Source: Nilaparvata lugens | Taxonomy: Eukaryota > Arthropoda > Insecta > Hemiptera > Delphacidae | NCBI RefSeq assembly: GCF_014356525.2 | Contig: NC_052506.1 | Coordinates: forward strand, 15,309,872 to 15,373,871 | Reading direction: 5' to 3' | Length of the DNA stretch: 64,000 nucleotides | In this document: one piece after another, positions 51,501 to 60,627 of the stretch | Layout of the letters: every line of letters begins with the position of its first letter | How positions within the stretch are numbered: position 1 is the first letter of the stretch | Made by a program: the position numbers and the translations under genes | The notes under the pieces: model-generated | The model's database searches: none | The model's input: only the letters and a program-made list of their open reading frames with translations | What the model was told of the DNA's origin: nothing

Positions 51501-52802
51501 ATCGAGAAGACAGATCAAATGTCCACTAAATTTTGGGCAGGAATTTTTGGATTTTTACACATATTCTCTGCAGTTTTGACATCATTCTTTTTGCAAATGT
51601 TCAGGTAACTAGAACACTTCTCGTAGTATTTTTGAATCAAAATTTCGAGTACCGTACCCACAAGTACTGTATTTACAAAATGTGCAAAAATTTAGAAAAG
51701 GTACTTTGTTAAATGTATTCCTCCTCCTTAATAAATAATATTTCTCTTCTTCAATGTTGTTTTGCATCACGAATTGCTTATTATTAAATCACTTTTTCTG
51801 CTATAAAAACGACTATAGCAGTGGGATTTTTCAATAAATGAATTCATTCACTTACTGTGACAACGAATGACATTTATTGAAAAATAAAATAATCTGACTG
51901 CTAGTCGTTCTTTTAATAGCAGAAATGTGATTTAATATTTCTCTATTGCAATCTGTGATAATATTATCTTGAGACATAAAAAATGGTACCTAAAAACGGT
52001 TGAACATCATTTCATTCAAGAATTTTTGATACGTTATCATTTTCATCAAGATGTTTGATAAATCTAGTTTGGAGTACATAGTCGTTGATGGGAGGTGATA
52101 ATAATTATTATCTAGTGGAAATAATATATAATAATTTTTTTCATCTACCATATAAGACTAAGTTATAACTTCATTTGATGATATAAAAATTCCAGTTCAG
52201 TTTCTTTAAACATCTATACTGTATTACGATTAAAAATTGCAATAGTGACAATTTGCGATACCATACCAAAAAATAATAAAAATATTCCATCTTTGAAATA
52301 AATAAATATGAATACACTTAATAAATCATAGAAATATTTCTTCTATCTCCAAAGTACAGTACGGTGTGTAGCATATTAGTAAGAAATAAGGTACCTAGGT
52401 AATTTTAAGGTCTCCAGGAGTTAATTTTGGATATAATTTGTTATTATTGCACATTTGTCTCCAATGACTTTACCATTACAATAAAATGTTGCTTTTCACA
52501 GATTCATTCTTATTAGTAGCGTTCGACCTCTACTGATTGGAACCATCCAGGTTTGCTCCGACTATTTTCTCAAACCTTTTCTGGCCACTGTATTCAACGC
52601 CATCATACAGCCTTTCTTCATATTAATGTTCAATGTTGCAACATCATTCAGAGACCTTTGTGAGCCGTTGGCTCGAGGAATCGGCTTCTTCTTGGAACAA
52701 GTGGCCAACATCCTTCGCGCTATACGATTGGTTGAGGTGAAGAACAGTACAAGAAATGGACCATTTTTGAACCCATTCAAGAATCAAGCGATTGATATTT
52801 GA
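42563..52802 (+). CDS. Uncharacterised protein with C-terminal membrane segments, eight coding exons
   Basis: Exons in phase: 42563-43185, 44013-44050, 44641-44758, 45769-45898, 46864-47020, 47294-47393, 51452-51604 and 52502-52802 (stop TGA). They total 1620 bases, 539 residues. Residues 1 to about 410 are hydrophilic and probably disordered (DGKVIENIKEMKDLPEKNR, then GRSIKRLKRIFGQEQNTNTV, with a four-cysteine stretch around YKCKQFDNGSGDTQFQCESP). From about residue 416 come hydrophobic segments FWAGIFGFLHIFSAVLTSFF, FILISSVRPLLIGTIQVCSD and FLATVFNAIIQPFFILMFNV. An amphipathic tail follows (LARGIGFFLEQVANILRAIR). I do not recognise the family. The start is the ATG after the acceptor-like CCAAAG at 42554; an in-frame ATG at 42536 is also possible. 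Acceptors and donors fit the consensus (GTGCGA, GTGAGT, GTAAGG, GTAAGT, GTAACT, GTAAGA, GTAACT). A further non-coding first exon upstream is likely. AATAAA lies at 53165. The third exon's left border and the 47020 junction are the weakest points. Confidence 0.75.
43273..43487. mobile_element. MITE, family B, TA target site
   Basis: The inverted ends are TAGTGAGGTCCACGTTATAA and TTATAACGTCGACCTCACTA, flanked by TA on both sides (43271-43272 and 43488-43489). 215 bases, in the first intron of the membrane-protein gene. Tc1/mariner-type by target site; non-coding. Confidence 0.9.
45184..45647. mobile_element. Foldback MITE, family A, copy carrying tRNA-like sequence
   Basis: The outer arms match the other family A copies (AATCCCAATTAAATTATG against CATTTAATTGGGATTTTCGT). 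The inner ends each carry a tRNA-like half: B-box GGGTTCGACTCC on the minus strand at 45377-45388 and GGGTTCGATACCC on the plus strand at 45489-45501. Left of centre the minus strand also has an A-box-like TGGTGTAAGGG at 45412-45422. It lies in the intron just before the repeat-derived exon of the membrane-protein gene. Confidence 0.85.
45670..45900. repeat. Diverged family E repeat overlapping exon 45769-45898
   Basis: GAAATGAAATGAGATGAAATG and TCTTTATTTATG give the T/A-rich start. ATTGGGAGGGGAAACTCCTT with GTTCAATTGTTCACC corresponds to the family E hairpin, and AATTTAAATGCGTCCAAAAT to the AATTTA...TCCAAAA tail. The coding exon therefore seems to lie on an old copy of this repeat. Confidence 0.4.
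47468..47676. mobile_element. Near-perfect foldback element
   Basis: Arms of about 90-95 bases, starting AATGAAAACACAAATTTA and ending TAAATTTGTGTTTTCATT, are nearly identical in inverse orientation. CACAGAACCTGGTTTCGTGG and CCACGAAACCAGGTTCTGTG lie closest to the ~25-base loop. The high arm identity suggests a recent insertion or frequent arm conversion. It is located in the large intron of the membrane-protein gene. Confidence 0.9.
48699..48875 (-). CDS. Small secreted cationic peptide with two cysteines, nested antisense gene
   Basis: 58 residues. MKVWLPILFVIVALLSIVTT is a clear signal peptide, with likely cleavage in SSA-APYKPP leaving about 35 residues. The mature end reads NMKPNCPRGAYKVNGRWRCR-K: two cysteines twelve residues apart in a strongly basic tail. 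Such C-P-x-G loops occur in short insect venom and immune peptides (secapin-like, bomanin-like), but I can name no family with confidence. The ATG follows an acceptor (TTCTATTCTCAAG) at 48877, so the in-frame ATG 18 bases upstream would be intronic. It lies on the opposite strand inside the 4-kb intron 47394-51451 of the membrane-protein gene. The candidate first exon and promoter are listed separately. A secreted host-defence or signalling peptide is inference only. Confidence 0.8.
   Translation of the reverse strand: MKVWLPILFVIVALLSIVTTSSAAPYKPPNVHRQNVVNMKPNCPRGAYKVNGRWRCRK
49769..49952 (-). promoter_or_regulatory. Candidate promoter and 5' UTR exon of the nested peptide gene
   Basis: On the minus strand TATATATA (49952-49945) precedes an initiator TCATT with +1 near 49919, 33 bases away. 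Transcript from there reaches a strong donor, GAGAG followed by GTAAGT (49768-49763). The exon would be about 151 bases and would splice to the acceptor just before the peptide ATG at 48875. Short upstream ATGs occur in this leader. Strand, spacing and splice consensus all agree, but transcription is not shown. Confidence 0.5.
50569..50588. promoter_or_regulatory. Two adjoining kappa-B-like decamers
   Basis: GGGATTCACA and GGGAAAACCA lie head-to-tail without a spacer. Both fit the loose insect Rel/NF-kappa-B pattern (GGG, A/T-rich centre, pyrimidine/adenine end). They lie about 650 bases upstream of the putative start of the nested peptide gene, as many immune-peptide genes have. Chance matches to such a loose motif are common. 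Confidence 0.3.
50600..51440. other. Intron remainder, nothing supported
   Basis: Right part of the large intron. The frame of 94 codons at 50745-51029 has no ATG at its first position and an AT-driven leucine/phenylalanine stretch. I do not accept it as a gene. Confidence 0.4.
51782..51937. mobile_element. Small foldback element
   Basis: TATTAAATCAC and TTTCTGCTATAAAAACGACT on the left face AGTCGTTCTTTTAATAGCAG and GTGATTTAATA on the right. CAATAAATGAATTCATTC and GAATGACATTTATTG form the inner arms. It is in the last intron of the membrane-protein gene. A short related piece occurs at 985-1025. Confidence 0.75.
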
Positions 52803-53243
52803 ATAGCCTACCGCAAGGGGATTCATGGTTATAGTGAGAGTGAGAAGTACAGAAAGTTTGAAGTTATATGTACCTATAATAAATATCCAAAAGAAAATAT
52901 TAATACTCCAGTAAATTAAATAACTCATTGTTCAAAAATATTCATGCAGAGGTAAAAACAGTGTTTTCATATGAAATCTCTCCTAATTATTTTTTAATAT
53001 GTGCTTTGAATAGATTGATTGCTCAAATAATTGTTTAAGTGTGTAGGTGCCGTACCGATTGAGAAGGTAGCAGAAAATTAAGTTATGTACTTTCATTTTT
53101 ATGGTACTGGTTGAGAAAACTGTTCTGAATCATCATTTTGAAAACTTTCAGAGATTTTTATATAAATAAAATATTTCATCCATAAAGATTGGCTTTCTTT
53201 AAAAAGTTGATCACTGGAAACTTTTTTCAACTATATAATATTG

Positions 53244-53963
53244 ACTAGCCGTCAGGCTCGCTTCGCTCGCCATATCAGTCTAGCCAGGGGGCTCCGCCCC
53301 CTGGACCCCCGACCGAATCGTCCAAAAATGAGATCAGCGTACTCGCTTCGCTCGCCTGCATGTAGACCTCAGCGGAACCTCTGTACCGAATTTGAACGTA
53401 TTATGTCAATTTGATCTCGAAAAACACCTGTTACTATATCGGCTTATCTTTGGCGAACAAAATTCTTCCACCTCAGCTAAACCTGTGTACTGAATTTTTT
53501 AAATATATTTCCATCAATTATTGAAAAAGGTGAGGAAACGCAGAAAAGCTGAGAAAACGTAAAAATTGGTATTTAGGAGGTCCTGGATAAATGCATTTCA
53601 ATCTTCAACTTGGTGCCAACCTAACAAAGTCAACTCAACTTAATGCCAACCTGACAAAATTTTTAATTTATAGTTACCAGAACAACTGCTTCGAAGAGGT
53701 ACTCTCTCTAGATTATAGTTCTATATTAACATATGGTATGGACATTTCAATTATAATTTTTTAAGATATTGGAATAAGAAGAATATACATGCTAAAAGAA
53801 CTTTAAACCCTTAAAAACCACCCTTAGAGTTAAAATATCGCCAAAAGATTTCTTAGTGCGCCTCTAAAGGGCCAACTGAACCTACCAAAATTGAACGGTT
53901 TTGGTCCGGTAGATTTTTAGTTCTGCGAGTGAGTGAGTGAGTCAGTCAGTCAGTGCCATTTCG

Positions 53964-54013
<50 letters not shown>
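53244..54013. repeat. High-copy dispersed repeat with (TA)n end
   Basis: Begins GACTAGCCGTCAGGCTCGCT with the palindromic words GGCTCGCTTCGCTCGCC and CCAGGGGGCTCCGCCCCCTGG. It continues without a long frame and ends AGTGAGTGAGTGAGTCAGTC then GCCATTTCGCTTTTATATA and a (TA)n run (53968-54012). GC-rich hairpins at one end and simple repeats at the other suggest a retroelement-derived or Helitron-like non-autonomous family. Class not decided. Confidence 0.65.
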
Positions 54014-54016
<3 letters not shown>

Positions 54017-55060
54017 GATACTAGTGAGCCTCTGGTTTGGAGAACTTGATCACGATGACGATCTAATCACTGTCTACATTCGCAAATTAGAAGTCCCAAA
54101 GTGGCCTAGTTCTTGTGTGCGGCGAATGCTACTGCTGATTCTCCTACACATTATCATGTAATTCCTCTAGATTGAAATATGATAAATTTTAAATAATATT
54201 CAAATTCAATCAGCATGAGATACACTAATCGGCATTGAATAGCGCCAGTATTGGAAAACTTCAGATATATTTGATTATGCACAATTTTACTTTCAAGGAT
54301 CCCATTTTGAAAGTATTCAGGATGAAAAATTTATCAGGATAAAAAGCCAGACCGTAGAGAAATTTCTCTTTTTCAAGCTACAATAGATTTCATCAAGAAT
54401 TTCACTATCGAAAAGAAAGAATTGATTTTCCCATTTTTTCATCATTTCTATGTTAGCACTCACTAACTAGAGATTACTGCAAAAAAAAACAAGTAATTTG
54501 TTGAGAATTGTGGGAAATTTTTTCTTCTAAGCCCTGTAGTCTCAAAACTGTCTTCATTCACTCTGATTGAAAAATGGCTCAAACTCTGGAGAGAGGATGA
54601 AAGTCCTGGAATCTGAGGCTTTTTTAAACCCATATGGTAACTAACTTTTTTTCAAACTATTTATTCCTAATTCAATTTAATGCACGTGGAAGAAAGAATC
54701 CTGGTCCATAACTTGAGATCAAGTTCAATTCTGTATCATCAAGGGCTTCCGAGGTGGATTGTATGCTTTGAAGTATTGTTGTTTTAATTATTATAATTGT
54801 TATATTGCTGTGTTATTAATAAAGTATTTATGTTTAAATTTAAATTATTGTATTGGTGTGTTAATTCAAATTTTATGTTGTTAATTTTCTGTTATGCAGT
54901 AATATTTTATTATTCTTGAATGTTCGATAAATCCACATATAGTGAAAAAATTAATACAAGATATATAGAAAGTGAAATCGTGCTCTCACATGAACTTAAA
55001 TTGTCTTCAGTATTTTATTTCTATAGGATGGTAATGTTTGAATTACATATTGCTATTGCA
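54014..55060. other. AT-rich intergenic DNA
   Basis: Lies between the membrane-protein gene and the zinc-finger gene. No frame, splice pattern or repeat recognised. Confidence 0.45.
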
Positions 55061-55066
55061 TTTGAT

Positions 55067-55228
55067 ATTGCAACGTCGCAGCATAGGCCTAGAATCTAAT
55101 ACATGACTGGTGAAAAAGATCAGCTGGAATTTTTTTAAATCTTTTTCACCAATCATGTATTAGGTTCTAGGCCTACACTGCTGCGACGTTGCTATCGTAG
55201 GCCGGAGCCTTGTATTGGATGTGGCTAT
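55067..55228. mobile_element. Foldback MITE, family D, left end degraded
   Basis: ATTGCAACGTCGCAG and CTGCGACGTTGC, with TAGGCCTAGAATCTAATACA against TGTATTAGGTTCTAGGCCTA. The right end continues CGTAGGCCGGAGCCTTGTAT, while the matching left end is lost. A second, better copy lies at 58837-59035. Confidence 0.8.
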
Positions 55229-55442
55229 GCTATATTTGTGCATGTATCTCTATTTAACCATAACTCTGTATTTGTGTTTGTATGGCTAGTCCGTGAGCAA
55301 ATAAAATTATTATTTATTTACTGCAAAGATTCAGCTTTCACCCAATTTGTTGCGCATCAAATCAATGTCTTTATTGACTGTGCTAGGCCAGAAGGCCACA
55401 GAGAATGAAAGTACCGAAGTATTCCTTCTACTTTGTGGCGAG

Positions 55443-55601
55443 GGCCTGTTGCCCAAAAGCCGGTTAAATTTTAACCGTGATTAATTCCACGAGAACCAAT
55501 CAGAGAAGGCCTTTTTGATAAGACTGCTTCTCTGATTGGCTCTCGTGTATAATTAATCACGGTTAAAATTTAACCGGCTTTTGTGCAACCGGCACTGGGC
55601 C
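55443..55601. mobile_element. Foldback MITE with AAAAGCCGGTTAAATTTTAACC ends
   Basis: CAAAAGCCGGTTAAATTTTA and its complement frame TGATTAATTCCACGAGAACC and AATCAGAGAAG arms. The outer part GTTGCCC / GTGCAACCGGCACTGGGCC is partly lost on the left. A lone end of the same type (TTGTGCAACCGGCACTG) occurs at 58279-58295. Confidence 0.85.
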
Positions 55602-57078
55602 TAATAGTTGTATTGAGAACAGGGCGCCATTTCACCAAACTGCTAGGGTGGGGGGGGGGCAAAAACCAAGAGGTATGAGGGGGGGGGAGGAATACGCCCA
55701 AAGGATAGAGGGTCCTGGGTTTCCCCATAAATGTTACATTCGAAGATGTTATTATATGCTTCATTTTATCCAGTTTTATGCAAATGTGGTTGAAGTATCA
55801 ATAAAAACATATAGACCTACATTATTAGTTAATCATGAAGTATTAATTTTATTAGAAATAGAGGCCTACAGAGAGGCCCTGAAGTAGGAATACAATGAAA
55901 CAGATTTCTTAAAAATCATGGAAAAAGATAAATTTTTCTTTTACCATGACAATTTCATTGGGGATCATATTCTAATTAGAAAATAACTTTCAGTTAAAAA
56001 GCTAAAGAAACATTAAGCTGTTCTCATAATTCTCACCAACTCTGTACACACATTATTGATTATCTGATTGATCTGTTTCTTTTGCTTTCACTATGACATC
56101 TTGCAACTTGTTAATTCTCACATTGAAATTTATGCAATAACTCGCACTTATTGTGCCCTCATCAATAGCCCTAATTGTACCCATTCTATATTAAGCTTCA
56201 ACTATACCACAGAGAAAAATATATTCTTTATTACTCCGTACCCATACTTTCAAGGCAATTTTGCTATATTGTTGATCTTGATACTGTAGAAGGAATTATA
56301 CTACTGCTGTTTAAAGAAAGTATTAAATCAGTATGAGATTCTAAGGATTCGTTTATAGATAGACCCGCATTTTCATTATTCATCTGATCATTGGGGGGGG
56401 GGGGTCTAGGCCGCCCCCTGCCGCCCCTGATTGAAAAACACTGTTCGCCAAAATCGTCACTGACCAGTAACCTGTTCTCTGTATGTAAGTATGATTTCGA
56501 ATACACTGACACATAATCAAATTTTGCGACGAAGAATCGATCAACCATTTGCGATGGGAATCTGTAGAGTGCCTATATTGAAGGATTCAGGATTGCATGA
56601 ATATCAGGTTGAAGCTTTCAAATGATAGTTAGCTTGTATTATACACATTTTTCTCACCATATTTCAATTTGAGATTTTTCAGAAATTTTTCCATCGTAGT
56701 TGACAAACTACCCACTGGATCGCTGAAGATTGCAACCCCGATTGAGTGAGTGCTGAAGTTTGGATTTTTAGCTCGCGTTGCAGCTGGCCTTGCTGGCCAA
56801 CGTTCATCTGTTTCATAAATCATCTGTTTCTGTTTCTGTCTGTATCTGTAGTCTGTACTTGATGTACATGTACTTCACTTCAAGATTCAAGACAAGAACA
56901 AGATAATATTCAACAATGGCTGCTACAATATATTCTTTTATTATTTGATTTCTTTAAAGTATAGTTCTGAAGGAGTATTTTTAATATTAGTAAAATTGCA
57001 GAAGTATTTTCAATATATTCAGCCTTACTTGAAATTTTTCAGCAATCCATAATTTAGGTGTCACTGAAATTTTCTAAG
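55602..57078. other. Intergenic region and likely 5' region of the zinc-finger gene
   Basis: Has a G-run region at 55646-55690 and 56393-56403 and otherwise AT-rich DNA. A slightly GC-richer patch at 56700-56830 may contain the transcription start of the zinc-finger gene, but no clear TATA/initiator pair was seen. Frames on both strands here lack protein character. Confidence 0.35.
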
Positions 57079-60000
57079 ATGAGGCTCACACGCAATTCAT
57101 TGAAGTCGAGATTAGTAAGTAAAATTCTTATTACTTTGATGTTTTATCTTTTGAATCTGATATTAACTAAGTTAGTTATTTCTTTTTCATGTACATTATG
57201 TATTATTAGCTGAAGCACATAGTTATTTGAAGATCAAAACCGGTCCACTACATAGATTTTAGTATAGACCTATTCTTATTTATTTTTTGAATTAATTTTT
57301 CAATTACAGAAATGCCTTTTGTTGCATTGTCAGATTTAACAACACAACAATGGCAAATCTAAATTGAATTTTATTTGTCTTTTGATTTCATTCAAGCTAA
57401 AAGATGATTTTTACTTTAAATGAATTAATAAAGAAACAATTTTCAATTTCAGAGGAGTTGCTTAGGTTATCAATTGTGTTTTATTCACCTTAGATTTTCG
57501 GTTGTGTATTCTACAACTTGAATCTTGCAGTTTTCTTTTTACTGAAGTTAATCTTATTGTGATTCATTTTTTGCTAGAGAAGTTGATGGCTAATGTGCAG
57601 TAATAAAGTCAGGTTGGTACAATTTCAAGGTGAACAACAGTGTGCAGCAAATTTTTTATTTTCCTGCCACCCTTGGGCTTTACAAGAATATTTCAGGTTT
57701 TTTGCTGAGGGTAATGCCTAAATTAGCTTGTGGTTTTATAAGTTTGGTTAAGATTTAAATATCAACTTTGTTGCATGAATATTCAACAGTAAGATCAAGG
57801 ATAAACCAAGTCAAATATTTACTAGAATCTGAGTTTATAATGTTGTTTGTTAGTATTTTGCCCAATAATAATAAACTAAAGTTTATATTGATTCTAATTA
57901 TAATGAAAGTTATCCAATCCAATATTAAACACTAATAGGTTACCTATACTTAGGATAGTTTCTAATAACGTATTTTACTAGGGCTACTTTATTTGCTAGG
58001 CTAGTTTAAAAATAATCCCATAGTACCATTTAAAAAAAAAAAATTTGAATGTTCATTTAATTTTTAAGTTTTAAAATAAATTTTTATTTCTAATAAACAA
58101 AACAATATCTTCTTATTTTGTTTATTAGAAATAATAGTTTATGTAAAACTTGAAAATGGATTGATCTTTCGTCGAAACTAGTTGGTTTTGTATTTTATAT
58201 AGCTTATAGGCTATTTAAAAAAAAGATAGGTCTGCTATGGCCCTGTTTAACGGTGATAAATCACGTTTAAAATTGTCTTGTGCAACCGGCACTGTGGGGT
58301 TATTTTTAACTAATCATTTAGTAGTTAAATAAAATCTTTAACCGAAATTGATTTCGGTTCAACTGAGGTCAATGATTTCTTCCGTTTCTTATGCTTGAAT
58401 GCATAATCTGTGTTGAATCCGAATAATCACTTGTTATTATGAGGATCAGTGTGAATTGGAATGAGATTAATATAGTATTGTTGAACATTTTAATTGGTGT
58501 GTATAATTCAATGAATTGCACATTGACATTTTAATTGTTGTGAATATTGATGACTTGCAGGGCAGAACGCGTAGTGGCAGTCAGGTGGTGCCGGCGCACA
58601 TGCGCAGAAGACGCCGTCGCCGCAACGCACAGTCACCACCGTCCGCGCAACCGCCGCAAAACGAAGCTGACTCAGCCAGTGACGACAATGAGTCGGCCCA
58701 GCCACATGTCGAGGAACCGCAGCCTACCACTGATAAAACAGGTGATATAATAATTATCTATATTTAGGCTCCGATATATCGATATCTTTGAAAATGGTGT
58801 CATCACAACTGGTGTGTGGTTTATTTGCACACATTAACATAGCCACCTTTAATAAAAGGCCCCGGCCTACGATATTGCAACGTCGCAGTGTAGGCCTAGA
58901 ATCTAATACATGATTGGTGAGAAAGATAAGCTGGTATTTTTTAAAATCTTTTTCACCAATCATGTGTTAGATTTTAGGCCTACACTGCGACGTTGCAATA
59001 TCGTAGGCCGGGGCCTTGTATTAGAGGTGGCTATGACATTAGTCTACAATTTGGCTTGTTAATAGAGAATTATCAATTTTTGAGAGAAGTACAAATGTAC
59101 AGTGTGGCCCAAAAGATCTAAATATAATAAATAATAATTATTGAAATAAAATCATGATTGAATGCTTCAAATCACCCCGAAGACTTCTGCTACTGCAAAT
59201 ATTGACAACAGGGTTAACAGCTATAGTGAGGTCCACGTTATAATGGCAGTGTTTGATTAGCAATGGTATTACTATCCTTGTCTATCATCCAACAAAGCGG
59301 ATAGTGCTATCTATTTCCCGCTTTACTCTGTTGCCAGATCGTCTTGAACAATGTAGAATTAATAATTATTACGGTAACAAAATATTTCATCTTTATTATG
59401 AAAATTCATTATGAAATTTTTGAGAAATATAATTTCTTGCTTAATAGAATATAATTGATTATTTTAAACGAGAATAAACAGTTGATATTACATTAATGTG
59501 TATCAGCTACCGTTTGTAGAAGGCATTGACAAGACCGAAGATCGGCAATGTTGTTCTCCTATCTTTCTCTACTGCCATTATAACGTGGATCTCACTATAG
59601 ATGGAATAACAGCTAATAATTTTATTCATTAATTAGCATTTGAACAAATGCAATTTCTAATTCATTTCCATCTGTATATATATAATAAATAATGCTCAAG
59701 CTACATAACTATGGGTAGTGACTTTTGGGCCACTCTGTATATTATTTTATTCTATGTTTGCTTTCAACTGTTTCTCCACTCTCCACTGCTATTGTTGGAA
59801 ACCTTTTCAACAGCATAATAAGATAGTTGATATGATAATATAATAAGATGGTTGATGAAGAACGATTTGCTATCAATTTCAAGACTATGTTGAATTTCCA
59901 GGCAAAAGTTTGGGCAGATAGTGTTTGGTTAGATAGACTGAAACTCTATAGATTTCATTGGAAAAAACTCTGTGGAAGAGTTCAGAGAGTACTATGAACC

Positions 60001-60587
60001 TCGAGAGGGTAGATGAAATCACTTGATGTTCGACTTACAACTTGACAAATCCAAATTTCCTTTCTACAGGAGGTTAGTGGATGCAATGAAAATGATAATC
60101 ATAATCGAGGGCCATCAGTTGGACCAATCCAGTTAGATACAAGACCCAGCATTATTTATTTATTTATTCATCATTTACAATCAACTTAAGGACAAAGAAA
60201 CAGACTACAGTCCAAAACTTCTTTTCATCCCAATTTCATAAAATAAATTGTCCAAATAGAGGTTATGTGCGACTTTTCAATTCTTCACTAACTTGGTTCC
60301 ACATTGAAACAAAACACAAACACTTGAAACAATTAATTTGGAATTTAGAAAGATTAAGATCCGAATTTATAATAAAATTCCGTCTACTTAGCACTCAAAA
60401 CTAAATATTACTATCTCATTGTTCTACAGTTTAGTATCAATATTATTCCCACTGCTAACTACTTGAATTTTTTTTCTCACTGCTTAAACTCAATGCTCTG
60501 AAATTACAACTGCTTGAAATTATGATCAAATTATACAGTTTCACATGACAAATAATAATAATAATGCTCAACTGTAAGGTTACTCAC

Positions 60588-60627
<40 letters not shown>

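Larger units (their letters stand above)
59100..59737. mobile_element. Outer MITE of a three-level nest, family C
   Basis: The ends are CAGTGTGGCCCAAAAG and CTTTTGGGCCACTCTG, flanked by TA on both sides (59098-59099 and 59738-59739), as for Tc1/mariner-type elements. Almost all of its interior is occupied by the family A element below. Confidence 0.85.

Noticed and set aside
58508..58750. Alternative frames over the second zinc-finger-gene exon
   Set aside because: Only the frame giving GRTRSGSQ...TTDKT matches the phases of both neighbouring exons.
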